Both the position numbers and the translations under genes were made by a program. A DNA stretch of 17,914 bases from CAVVNC01 sp963750015 (lineage in GTDB: Bacteria; Desulfobacterota; Syntrophorhabdia; Syntrophorhabdales; WCHB1-27), in contig CAVVPU010000140.1 in NCBI GenBank assembly GCA_963750015.1, forward strand, positions 1-17,914. The letters run 5' to 3'. The notes beneath the pieces are model-generated. The model searched no databases, was not told the DNA's origin, and saw only the letters and a program-made list of their open reading frames with translations. This document shows, piece after piece, positions 6,978 to 14,408 of this stretch. How positions within the stretch are numbered: the first letter of the stretch is position 1; every line of letters begins with the position of its first letter.

Positions 6978-7655
6978 ATGAAAAGAATCGCTCGCCTATC
7001 ACTATGTTTGGTTATTGCATTAACATTTCAATGTGCCGTGGGAGCACCAGGCCACGCGGTCACCTACTACTACACCGGCAACCCCTTTACGGATGCCTGG
7101 GGCACATTCGATCAAGGATCGTACATTGAAGCCACCATCAATCTGGTGCAGGTTCTTGGACCAAAAATCGTCCCAGGGACAATTGAGTCGTGGACATTTA
7201 CCTATAACGACCCCAGTGGTGGAATCATCATACCGATGACACTCTCATCTTTAGTTGCAAACCCTCTTTGGGGCCTGTCAATGGCAGTCTTCGTCAACGG
7301 GAGCGGCATACAAGACTGGAGTTTCCGCGTCTCGGGAGTCCCCCTCGGGTACCCTGTCGGGAGCACAAATCTAACTTTTTCCCTTACGGGTCCTTTTGGC
7401 AATATCCCGTGGGGAGGAGAAGCGATCGAAAGCGTCTCGTACACGTATTTGCCAGGGCTGCCAAGTATCGGAGGAGATCCCAGCGCCACCTATGAGAACA
7501 CAGGGACTTTCGTGGCCGGGACGGGGATGGGGACCTGGACCACGACACCCCCGCCATGGGCCGGAGGCGCAGCAGTCCCCGTGCCCTCCGCCATGCTCCT
7601 TCTGGGTCCGGGATTGATCGGTCTTGCAGCAATAAGAAGAAGGTCCAAGAAGTAG
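6978..7655 (+). CDS. PEP-CTERM-type secreted surface protein
   Basis: A 225-residue protein starting at the ATG after GGGGGTGTGTCA and opening with a signal peptide (basic MKRIAR, a hydrophobic stretch, cleavage likely near residues 24-28). The mature part is rich in Gly, Ser, Thr and aromatic residues with no catalytic motif I recognise. It ends in VPVPSAMLLLGPGLIGLAAI followed by RRRSKK: a PEP-CTERM-like sorting signal of a VPxP motif, a hydrophobic helix and a basic tail. Proteins with this tail are exported and processed by an exosortase, usually for the extracellular matrix or cell surface; no exosortase gene is in the window. It is a single-gene unit with its own promoter, structured leader and terminator, bracketed by two inverted repeat copies. 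The related gene at 11657-12277 shares the tail and terminator but not the body. Confidence 0.85.
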   Translation: MKRIARLSLCLVIALTFQCAVGAPGHAVTYYYTGNPFTDAWGTFDQGSYIEATINLVQVLGPKIVPGTIESWTFTYNDPSGGIIIPMTLSSLVANPLWGLSMAVFVNGSGIQDWSFRVSGVPLGYPVGSTNLTFSLTGPFGNIPWGGEAIESVSYTYLPGLPSIGGDPSATYENTGTFVAGTGMGTWTTTPPPWAGGAAVPVPSAMLLLGPGLIGLAAIRRRSKK

Positions 7656-7677
7656 GCGTTATTCACCCAACATCGCG

Positions 7678-7705
7678 GGCAGGGTCAGCACATGACCCTG
7701 CCTTT
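7678..7705 (+). terminator. Rho-independent terminator of the first PEP-CTERM gene
   Basis: GGCAGGGTCA (7678-7687) pairs perfectly with TGACCCTGCC (7693-7702) across a 5-nt loop, followed by TTTCC. It lies 22 bp after the stop codon and closely resembles the terminator at 12301-12330. Confidence 0.85.
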
Positions 7706-7728
7706 CCTATACTTATGGTCCAACCATT

Positions 7729-7752
7729 GCCAGTTCAAATCTGGTGGCCCAA
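7729..7752 (+). other. tRNA T-arm-like fragment
   Basis: GCCAG-TTCAAAT-CTGGT has a 5-bp stem (one G-U pair) and a canonical T-loop, followed by GGCCCAA and a run of A. No matching D-arm, anticodon arm or 5' acceptor strand precedes it, so it is not a working tRNA gene. It could be the 3' remnant of a tRNA left by an integration event, or chance. Confidence 0.25.
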
Positions 7753-7818
7753 AAAAAACAGCCAGACGCTCCACTTCAGGAAGACAACCGTAAGAATCAG
7801 TTACGTTTGTCCACTTCT

Positions 7819-8068
7819 TTGGCGGCCTCTATGGCCGCCCTCCTCTTCAATTGATGTCGGTGTCTACATCCTATGAGGGCCGGAGCCGCGGACCAAAGGA
7901 TACGGCTCCGCGTGTCACCGGCCGGTCGGATGGGAGGGATCGTGAGGTGTGGATGCAATTTGAGCCTTGCTGCCCGGATGGCGTACTGAATGTACGTCGG
8001 AGGGCGCATGGCGAAAAGTGCGCCGCAGATCGCGATTCCTTCCAGCCGACCGGCCCCACCTCGTACCC
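7819..8068 (+). repeat. Intergenic multi-hairpin repeat, copy 2 (inverted relative to copy 1)
   Basis: Homologous to the reverse complement of 6390-6655. It carries the same hairpins in the same order: GGCGGCC-N5-GGCCGCC (7821-7839), CGGAGCCG...CGGCTCCG (7881-7910), the long inverted repeat at 7920-7937 with 8038-8055 (16 of 18 positions pair), and GGCGTAC...GTACGTC, where a G-U replaces a G-C pair. Together with copy 1 it brackets the first PEP-CTERM gene, with the GGCGGCC hairpins facing inward. Confidence 0.8.
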
Positions 8069-8138
8069 CCATAGCTCTTCCTCCTCACTCCTTACGCAGC
8101 CGGACCTAACTCATAATTGCCGTATCAACGCTAGACAT

Positions 8139-8166
8139 GGGCAGGGACCGGCTCAGGTCTCTGCCC
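8139..8166 (-). terminator. Stem-loop ending the arsenosugar operon
   Basis: GGGCAGGGACC (8139-8149) pairs with GGTCTCTGCCC (8156-8166) with one internal mismatch, 5 bp beyond the last stop codon of the - strand operon. It lacks a clear T-run on the - strand but is stable and well placed. Confidence 0.5.
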
Positions 8167-8170
8167 CTGC

Positions 8171-8848
8171 TCAGTACCTATATCTTCTCGCGAGCTTTTC
8201 CGGCGCTACACCGAGCAGGTAGAGGAGCATGAGGGTCCGGTTCCGCAAGGTGCAGCGGAGTATACCCTCCTTCCTCCACCGTCGGGAAGAGGTCCGCACC
8301 CGGTCCTTTACGATGCATATCTTTCCGCCCGCCCTTCTCACGCGCCTCATGAGGTCCACGTCTTCCATGATGGGCATGTGACGGAACCCACCCAGCTTGT
8401 TGAAATAGTCGCGCCTCAGGAAAATAGCCTGGTCTCCGTAAGGTATTCTCGTCAGGCGTGAGCGCAGGGAGGCGAGCCGCCCGATCATCCGGAAAGCTGC
8501 TCCCTTATCCCCGATCTCCAGATCGAAGGCGCCGCCCACGAACCGGTCATCCGCCAGGATCGACTCTATCCTTTCAAAGGCATGGTGCGGAAGGTCCGTA
8601 TCTGCGTGGAGGAAGAGGAGCGCCTCTCCAGTGGCCTGCGACGCCCCCCTGTTCATCTGAAGAGCCCGTCCCCTTGATGAGGTGAGCCGTATTACTCCGG
8701 TGTCGGTTATGGCCCTGATGGTCTCCCCTTCGGGGCTGCCATCCACCACGATGATCTCAACGTGCCCGTCTATGGCCCTTATCCCTGCTATTGCCTCATT
8801 GATGCGGCGTGCCTCGTTGAGCACCGGAATGACAAGGGAGACCGCCAT
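8171..8848 (-). CDS. TIGR04283-type glycosyltransferase (arsenosugar-associated, family 2 fold)
   Basis: A 225-residue GT-A fold glycosyltransferase. Visible family 2 features are the N-terminal SLVIPVLNEA, IIVVDGSPEG, the metal-binding-type LFLHADTDLP near residue 80, PYGDQAIFLRRD near 136, and IMEDVDLMRR near 160. Length and motifs fit the small soluble family that travels with arsenosugar-type radical SAM genes. The C-terminal RNRTLMLLYLLG could touch the membrane. It is the last gene of the operon, starting 3 bp after the stop of the preceding transferase. Its exact sugar and acceptor are unknown; the link to arsenosugars comes from the neighbourhood and family naming, not from a motif here. 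Confidence 0.88.
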   Translation of the reverse strand: MAVSLVIPVLNEARRINEAIAGIRAIDGHVEIIVVDGSPEGETIRAITDTGVIRLTSSRGRALQMNRGASQATGEALLFLHADTDLPHHAFERIESILADDRFVGGAFDLEIGDKGAAFRMIGRLASLRSRLTRIPYGDQAIFLRRDYFNKLGGFRHMPIMEDVDLMRRVRRAGGKICIVKDRVRTSSRRWRKEGILRCTLRNRTLMLLYLLGVAPEKLARRYRY

Positions 8849-8851
8849 GGC

Positions 8852-9520
8852 TCACTTCTTTTGAAAAAGGCCGCGGAGGAAATCGATCGTGCGAGGACTG
8901 GCCGAAGGCAGCGCGCGATGGGAGGCATAGAATGTTTCCAGGTCCCTGTATTCGTCCAAATCGTTCCATGGCCGCAGGAGATGCACGTTGATCTGCTTCT
9001 CCCGCAGGATTTCCATGGTCGAGCGGAACACGTCCGCTCCTCCCCACCCGATATTCTCGAAGGGAGCAGGGAAGCTCGCCGCCGATGAGAAGCCTATGAG
9101 GTAATAGCCCCCATCCGCTGAAGGGCCGATAACTGCATCGGAAGTTTCGAGGCAGGCAAAGGCCTCATGAAGTACCTCCACGGGCAGGCCCGGGCTATCG
9201 CTCCCGATGAGCACCACGCGACGGGCCCTCGACAGGCCATCGGAAAGGGCGCGGCACATGCGCTCCCCCAGGTCGCGACCCTCCTGGGGCACGCTTCTCA
9301 CGTCATCCCCCAGCCACTCTGCGATTGCCGATTGCGCCTCGGGCGGGTGAAAGCAGACAATGAAGGGGTAGCCTGCACGTGTGGCGAGGCCGAGAGTGTC
9401 GGATACGAAGCAGTCGTAGAGGGCAAGGGCGGCTTCATCGCCGATGACCCCCGCTATGCGGGTCTTCACCGTGCCCAATTCCAGTGACTTCACGAAGATG
9501 AGGAGCAGGTTATCCTCCAT
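8852..9520 (-). CDS. TIGR04282-type transferase (arsenosugar-associated, nucleotidyltransferase-like)
   Basis: A 222-residue protein with a nucleotide-diphospho-sugar transferase fold: LLIFVKSLELGTVKTRIA at the N-terminus (the CofC/MobA-like pattern), VVLIGSDSPGLP near residue 105, and VIGPSADGGYYLIGF near 135. These are the hallmarks of the family accompanying the TIGR04283 transferase and the radical SAM protein. It may activate or transfer the sugar moiety in the pathway; the reaction is not established from sequence. A GTG codon lies directly before the ATG and could be the start instead. It begins 13 bp after the stop of arsS and ends 3 bp before the next gene. Confidence 0.88.
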   Translation of the reverse strand: MEDNLLLIFVKSLELGTVKTRIAGVIGDEAALALYDCFVSDTLGLATRAGYPFIVCFHPPEAQSAIAEWLGDDVRSVPQEGRDLGERMCRALSDGLSRARRVVLIGSDSPGLPVEVLHEAFACLETSDAVIGPSADGGYYLIGFSSAASFPAPFENIGWGGADVFRSTMEILREKQINVHLLRPWNDLDEYRDLETFYASHRALPSASPRTIDFLRGLFQKK

Positions 9521-9533
9521 CACCCCTTACCCT

Positions 9534-10496
<963 letters not shown>

Positions 10497-10498
10497 CT

Positions 10499-10834
10499 CT
10501 ACATCTCCTTCTTGTCGATGATCTTCCGCATCTGGGTGGAATGGGCGAGGACCACGCCGGCGACCATGGCAGCGCCCACGTGGATCGCCTCCATCATCTC
10601 TTCCCGGGTGATCCCCAGAGAGAGGCACCGGTTGGTGTAGGCGTCGATGCAGTAGGGGCATTTCTGGGTCGTGGCCACGGCGAGGGCGATGAGCGCTTTT
10701 TCCCTCTCGGTGAGGGCGGTCTCTCCTTGGGTGGCTGCGCCGTAATAGGCAAAATATTTTTCTCCCAGGTCCGGGGCATATTCCCCGATGTTGCCGAAAT
10801 CTTCGAGGTCCTTGTGCTCGTAGTAGTCGCCCAT
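10499..10834 (-). CDS. Arsenosugar-associated peroxidase-like protein (carboxymuconolactone decarboxylase family)
   Basis: A 111-residue AhpD/CMD-fold protein. It holds the redox pair C59-P-Y-C62 after LIALAVATTQK and the helix EAIHVGAAMVAGVVLAHST, where AhpD relatives keep a conserved histidine (H85 here). The AhpD proton-relay histidine after CxxC is replaced (CIDAYT). The start is the ATG behind GGAGGGATGAC; an upstream in-frame ATG would add a charged, poorly conserved stretch. It is the first gene of the four-gene - strand operon and nearly overlaps arsS. Its family recurs beside the radical SAM/transferase trio, so it likely handles redox or reactive intermediates of the pathway, but its substrate is unknown. 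Confidence 0.88.
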   Translation of the reverse strand: MGDYYEHKDLEDFGNIGEYAPDLGEKYFAYYGAATQGETALTEREKALIALAVATTQKCPYCIDAYTNRCLSLGITREEMMEAIHVGAAMVAGVVLAHSTQMRKIIDKKEM

Positions 10835-11354
10835 GTCATCCCTCCATGCGGGTAAGATCTCGCAACCGTCCTTGGCCGCGCGATCGCCCCGGCTCTTTTC
10901 GCTCTTTTTTTGTTCTCTCACAGGAGTATACACTCTTTATGGGCGGTCGGCCACTGGCGAAGAGCTTCAAAGGGCCTGTCTTGAGAGAAGCGAGTGGGGC
11001 ACGAGGTGTGGCCGGTCGGCTGGGAGGAATCGTGCCGCCCGCACGCGGGCACCCGGCGGGTTTTGCCGTCCTGTTGCAATCATACATTGGTTTTAACATC
11101 ATGTAATGATTTCATATTTTAGCGTGCAGATGACGCCCGTGCCATCAGACTTAGAAGCAGAAGGTACATCTTCACTTCCGTTCACGTGCCAAGCTGACCA
11201 CTTTCCTCCCACCTTGCCACTTTTATTCAGACGACGCAAGAGAAACTTGCGTGTTATTTGGCATTCCTCCCGCGCTATCACATTACAGAAAGGCCTTTCA
11301 TAAACACAGGTTGTAGGCTGGCGCAAAAAATTTCTTACACGCCTCAAATTCTCC
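10835..11354. other. Gene-free upstream region of the arsenosugar operon
   Basis: No convincing gene lies here. On the - strand TATACT (10925-10930 as AGTATA) is a possible -10 for the operon, with a poor -35. The partial repeat copy 3 lies at 10941-11035, followed by GCCCGC-AC-GCGGGC (11036-11049). Two more palindromes are seen: ACGCAAG-AGAAA-CTTGCGT (11234-11252) and GAAAGGCCTTTC (11288-11299). Confidence 0.5.
10941..11035 (+). repeat. Intergenic repeat, partial copy 3
   Basis: About 95 bp matching the distal end of copy 1 (6342-6434) in the same orientation, including GGGCGGTCGG and the shared block GAAGCGAGTG...GGCACGAGGTGTGGCCGGTCG. The inner hairpins of copies 1 and 2 are missing. It sits directly upstream of the arsenosugar operon. 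Confidence 0.65.
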
Positions 11355-11382
11355 TTGACAACTGTCTCACTGGGCATAACAT
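11355..11382 (+). promoter_or_regulatory. Sigma-70 promoter for the second PEP-CTERM gene
   Basis: TTGACA (11355-11360), a 16-bp spacer and TAACAT (11377-11382). It predicts a leader of about 265 nt before the ATG at 11657. The arrangement parallels that of the first PEP-CTERM gene. Confidence 0.5.
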
Positions 11383-11414
11383 TGCTGGTATATATCGAAA
11401 TAAGAACAAGAGTG

Positions 11415-11590
11415 GGTGACCTTACATGAAGGTTGGGGAGGAGTTGTGGCTCCAGGATCCGGTGGCAAGGCCCGCAGCTTAGCCGCTCAACCATCCGCGG
11501 TGGTGAGGCAGAAAGCTGACGGTAGGGAGGATCTTTATCCTTGTTAGAAAACGGAGAAAGACCTTGAGACAAGCTTCGCAGGCTTGCGGC
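11415..11590 (+). promoter_or_regulatory. Long structured leader of the second PEP-CTERM gene
   Basis: Several stem-loops occur between promoter and start codon: ACCTT-ACATG-AAGGT (11419-11433), CTCAACCA-N7-TGGTGAG with one bulge (11486-11507), followed by GGCAGAAAGCTGACGG, and CAAGC-N7-GCTTG near 11571-11587. This looks like a cis-regulatory RNA, but I cannot assign it to a known class. Confidence 0.35.
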
Positions 11591-11656
11591 ATCGGGCTTT
11601 AGGTTGTGTTAGTTACATTGTTGCGCGGTAGGCGTCTATTGTTAAGGAGGAAATTT

Positions 11657-12277
11657 ATGAAAAAAGTATGTGTGGCCACAGCGATTGTTTTGGCAATAGT
11701 GTTTATGTTTTTCACAGGGTCTGCACAGGCCGGACTTCTGCCAAGCTTTGGCACCATATCAGGAGGCACTACCGGATCTGACGGTCAGGGCGACACGTGG
11801 CTGTGGAATACCACTATCGGAGGCGTTTCCGCCGGCGTTCCCGCCGGGTGGTCCGCGTGGGGCATACCGGGCCTCGGACAGGGCGAGACGGTGTGGAATG
11901 GTCCGACCGTCGACGATTTCGACTTCGAGCTCACCGATAATTTTACTCTTCCCAGTGGAATTGGGATCGTTCAGACGGTGGGCCCCGCGGGTGGTTATAC
12001 GGAGTACACGCGGTTCGAGGTTAACGGGATTGACTGGACCGAGGTTTTCCCTGGGAGCAGGGACAGAGAGGTTGAGTTTTTCGCTCCGGCGGGAGACTAC
12101 CTCATGGCTGGTGATTCTTTCTTCGTGAACGTCGTGCTTGACGGCACGGTCGACCCGACTGTGACCTCCTGGATCGGAACCTACAGCACGCCCAGCGCGG
12201 TTCCCCTTCCCACCGCTGTGCTTCTTTTCGCACCGGGTCTCGCCGGCCTGGCGCTGATCAGGAGAAGGTTCAAATAG
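11657..12277 (+). CDS. PEP-CTERM-type secreted surface protein
   Basis: A 206-residue protein with a clear start (AAGGAGG seven bases before the ATG) and a classic signal peptide, MKKVCVATAIVLAIVFMFF then TGSAQA, probably cut after AQA at residue 25. The mature body is Gly-, Thr- and Trp-rich with many short beta-type segments and no catalytic motif I recognise. The end, VPLPTAVLLFAPGLAGLALI then RRRFK, is a PEP-CTERM sorting signal for exosortase handling. It stands alone with its own promoter, long leader and terminator. Function is unknown beyond surface or matrix deposition. The body is not visibly homologous to the gene at 6978-7655, so the two share export machinery rather than activity. 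Confidence 0.87.
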   Translation: MKKVCVATAIVLAIVFMFFTGSAQAGLLPSFGTISGGTTGSDGQGDTWLWNTTIGGVSAGVPAGWSAWGIPGLGQGETVWNGPTVDDFDFELTDNFTLPSGIGIVQTVGPAGGYTEYTRFEVNGIDWTEVFPGSRDREVEFFAPAGDYLMAGDSFFVNVVLDGTVDPTVTSWIGTYSTPSAVPLPTAVLLFAPGLAGLALIRRRFK

Positions 12278-12300
12278 CAGGCCCTATTCGACAAACATTG

Positions 12301-12330
12301 AAGGCAGGGTTCGGCAACGGCCCTGCCTTT
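12301..12330 (+). terminator. Rho-independent terminator of the second PEP-CTERM gene
   Basis: AAGGCAGGG (12301-12309) pairs with CCCTGCCTT (12321-12329), followed by TCTCATTT. It lies 23 bp past the stop codon and is closely similar to the terminator at 7678-7705. Confidence 0.85.
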
Positions 12331-12475
12331 CTCATTTATTGTCCCGAAGACTGCCATTTCAAGCCTTGTCCGTGCAGAGGGGCGTACCTTGAATTACCCT
12401 TTTATTCTTTCCGGCAACGTGAACCCTTTCTCCCTCGCGAGTTTTTCACCTCGGGCCAGTGCGGCGCTGATCTCC

Positions 12476-13207
12476 CTATTTTTTGTCGCCAGCCGCCAAG
12501 AGGTGCCGCTCCTCTCCTTCTTCTGCCGCGTGAACGGAGATAAGCCGAACCTTAGGCACCTTTCTCGGCCTGGTCATTTTCGCTTTTCGGGCAGGTTCCT
12601 CTTCATAGTATGGCGAAAGACGAGCGAGCGCTTCAGGAAGCGATTCACGCCATACGGTCATTTTCAAGGGTTCGATAATATCCGACTTTTTCCGTAATTC
12701 AGATCCGACCGGCTCGCCTTCTGACACATGCCTTCCCAGATCCTTCTGACCCCCGGGTTTCCTCTTTGTCCTGATCGCTTTCCGGCCGATCTCCTCTGCG
12801 GACGGCAACGGAAGACGGGCTATCGCTTCACGCACCATTTCGCGCCTGTCCATGTTCGAGGGCTCAACAGAATCCGACTCTTTCCACGATTCGGCTTCGA
12901 GAGAATCGCCGCCTGTCGTCCGCCTTTCCATCATGGTTTCTGCAACGGACTTCTCCATTTGGACTCCAGGTTCCCGGACTTCCGGTATGGCCATCTCCAT
13001 GGTCAAATCTATCGCTTTCAAAGAAGCGACCATGCCCAGGGCTGACGCAAGCTCCCCTTTTAGAATCTTCACCTGGCGCACCATTTTAGACAAACGACAG
13101 GAAATGAGCAGAATTCCAAAAACGGCAAGGCCGGAAAGCACGACTGCACCCCCTTGCCATATCGGTTGTTGAAGCCTTGGGTCACTCAAGAGTACTATGA
13201 GGTTCAT
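12476..13207 (-). CDS. Single-pass membrane protein of unknown function with an internal duplication
   Basis: A 243-residue protein I do not recognise. Residues 18-37 form one transmembrane helix (AVVLSGLAVFGILLISC), followed by a short heptad-like stretch (about 39-65) and a long, highly charged, probably disordered cytoplasmic tail. The tail holds an imperfect duplication: residues 111-151 and 175-216 share SDxxEP..M, then EA[IL]ARL, a pair of Glu and RKA, ending in a basic patch. The start is supported by AAGGAG eight bases upstream. It is preceded at 21 bp by a 39-residue small ORF. Basic clusters in the tail could bind nucleic acid or acidic partners, but nothing proves this. The gene runs toward the second PEP-CTERM gene. 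Confidence 0.7.
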   Translation of the reverse strand: MNLIVLLSDPRLQQPIWQGGAVVLSGLAVFGILLISCRLSKMVRQVKILKGELASALGMVASLKAIDLTMEMAIPEVREPGVQMEKSVAETMMERRTTGGDSLEAESWKESDSVEPSNMDRREMVREAIARLPLPSAEEIGRKAIRTKRKPGGQKDLGRHVSEGEPVGSELRKKSDIIEPLKMTVWRESLPEALARLSPYYEEEPARKAKMTRPRKVPKVRLISVHAAEEGEERHLLAAGDKK

Positions 13208-13228
13208 CGTAAGTCTCCTTCCTATAAT

Positions 13229-13348
13229 CTACCAATCCGCTGCTACTGGTTTCTCGTAGAAGGTCCGGGCGATAAGGCCGCTCTCGATAACATGGCTTCC
13301 GTAATCTGTGGCTACCCTCATGTCCTTCGCGAACTCCGGCACGCCCAT
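13229..13348 (-). CDS. Small hypothetical protein (39 residues)
   Basis: A short frame starting MGVPEFAKDMRVATDYGSHV and ending in a tryptophan before TAG. A purine-rich GGGGGGAGAGA directly precedes the ATG. Composition looks protein-like (balanced, one Trp, no low-complexity runs), and it ends 21 bp upstream of the membrane protein, as the first gene of a two-gene unit would. The frame stays open upstream of the ATG but without another ATG. No known family is apparent. A remnant of a longer gene is also possible. Confidence 0.45.
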   Translation of the reverse strand: MGVPEFAKDMRVATDYGSHVIESGLIARTFYEKPVAADW

Positions 13349-13477
13349 TCTCTCCCCCCGATCCGTTCCGTCTGTATTCGTGGTATACCAGCAATGAACG
13401 TGCCAAAGGATACAGGTGCATGATGAGGGGCTATAATGTGCATATTTCAGGTCACAAATCTAGGGCATAATGAATCA

Positions 13478-13499
13478 TTCCGTCATCATTTTGACGGAA
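13478..13499. promoter_or_regulatory. Perfect 8-bp dyad between divergent units
   Basis: TTCCGTCA-TCATTT-TGACGGAA lies midway between the - strand small-ORF/membrane-protein unit and the PadR promoter. It may be an operator for either direction; it differs in sequence from the AAGAT palindromes at 13577-13616. Confidence 0.4.
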
Positions 13500-13569
13500 A
13501 TTTGGGGCGGGGGCTCTTGTTGTATGACACTTCCGGCCTATCAAATGGATGGAGAATGTGACTTCGTTC

Positions 13570-13598
13570 TTGACAAAAGATATATCTTGGAATATATT
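13570..13598 (+). promoter_or_regulatory. Strong sigma-70 promoter of the padR-MFS operon
   Basis: TTGACA (13570-13575), an exact 17-bp spacer and TATATT (13593-13598), one base from consensus. The transcript would start near 13605, about 40 nt before the padR ATG. Confidence 0.8.
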
Positions 13599-13616
13599 TT
13601 ATGCAAGATGTATCTT
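13577..13616 (+). promoter_or_regulatory. Tandem palindromic operators for the PadR-type regulator
   Basis: AAGATATATCTT (13577-13588), a perfect 12-bp palindrome, lies between the -35 and -10. AAGATGTATCTT (13605-13616), the same palindrome with one change, covers the predicted transcription start. Their centres are 28 bp apart. Binding at both would block RNA polymerase, the usual autorepression of PadR regulators. Confidence 0.65.
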
Positions 13617-13645
13617 ACGCAATATTTTAATGAGGGGGCACGACA

Positions 13646-14269
13646 ATGAGTCGAGACCGTTCTGATATGAGCGAAGGGTATGATTGCGGACGCCGTCACA
13701 TGGGCGGTTCGGTTTTTGAAGGAATATCGGGCGAGAGGCCTTACCATCGCTTCGGGGGGAGATGGGGCGGCGACCAGAGAGGCCGGTTCGACCGGGGGTT
13801 CGGGGGAGCCCCGGGGCGTTTGTTCGACGCAGGCGAGATGAAGCTCGTTATCCTGAAGTTCCTCTCGGAACAGCCGAGTTACGGCTACCAGCTTATCAAG
13901 ACCATGGAGCAACGCTTGTCGGGCGGCTATACACCGAGCGCAGGCGTCATATATCCGACTCTCACGATGCTCGAAGAAGAAGGCCTCGTCGAGGCGTCGA
14001 TAGAAAACAATAAGAAAGTCTATTCCCTGACCGCCGACGGGAGAGAATACCTTGAGAAGAATAAAGGGCGCGTCGATGAAATTTTTCTACGCCTGGAAGA
14101 GGCCGGGAGGAGTTTCGAACGCGGCCGCTCACCGGAGATCATGAAAGCCTTTCACAATCTGAGGAGCGCGGTCGACGCACGCACCTTTAGAGCGAGCGTC
14201 ACGCCGGAACAGATTCGCAAGATCGTGGAAGCGATCAACGCCGCCGCAAAAGCCATCGACGAGCTGTGA
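13646..14269 (+). CDS. PadR-family transcriptional repressor with Gly/Arg-rich N-terminus
   Basis: A 207-residue protein. Residues 1-64 are rich in Gly, Arg and Asp with scattered His and Cys, then comes a PadR winged helix (about 65-145): MKLVILKFLSEQPSYGYQLI, GVIYPTLTMLEEEGLV and the wing KKVYSLTADGREYL. A C-terminal helical part (about 150-207) should form the dimer. A glycine/histidine-rich leader of this kind is known in the metal-responsive PadR protein YqjI, so metal sensing is possible, though histidines are few here. The promoter carries two palindromes suited to autorepression. The MFS exporter gene follows 139 bp later and is the likely second target. The inducer is unknown. Confidence 0.88.
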   Translation: MSRDRSDMSEGYDCGRRHMGGSVFEGISGERPYHRFGGRWGGDQRGRFDRGFGGAPGRLFDAGEMKLVILKFLSEQPSYGYQLIKTMEQRLSGGYTPSAGVIYPTLTMLEEEGLVEASIENNKKVYSLTADGREYLEKNKGRVDEIFLRLEEAGRSFERGRSPEIMKAFHNLRSAVDARTFRASVTPEQIRKIVEAINAAAKAIDEL

Positions 14270-14271
14270 TT

Positions 14272-14309
14272 CGGCTGTACCTCGCTTCCCTCCAATCGAG
14301 GCAAAGCCG
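14272..14309 (+). other. Stem-loop between padR and the MFS gene
   Basis: CGGCT and CCTCG (14272-14276, 14280-14284) pair with CGAGG and AGCCG (14297-14301, 14305-14309). With no T-run it is more likely an mRNA-processing or attenuating hairpin that sets the ratio of regulator to transporter than a full terminator. Confidence 0.4.
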
Positions 14310-14408
14310 GCAACGTCGGAAAACGAGGTAGACCGGTGAATAGGCGCGGGCTTGCGATGGCATAACCACATAACCGGACAAGGCAGTTCGGACCCAAGGA
14401 GATGTTTT

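Noticed and set aside
10497..10661. Longer N-terminus for ArsS
   Set aside because: It would overlap the CMD gene out of frame and adds an Arg/Gly/His-rich stretch typical of a shadow; the GTG at 10496 has a good ribosome-binding site.
11415..11540. GEMM-I or c-di-AMP riboswitch in the second PEP-CTERM leader
   Set aside because: Short blocks (ACCATCCGCGGTGGT, GGCAGAAAGC, GGCCCGCAGC) recall known aptamers, but order and spacing do not fit any class I could align by eye.
11099..11572. 157-residue - strand frame upstream of the second PEP-CTERM gene
   Set aside because: It covers the promoter and structured leader of the + strand gene, has no ribosome-binding site and shows no domain.
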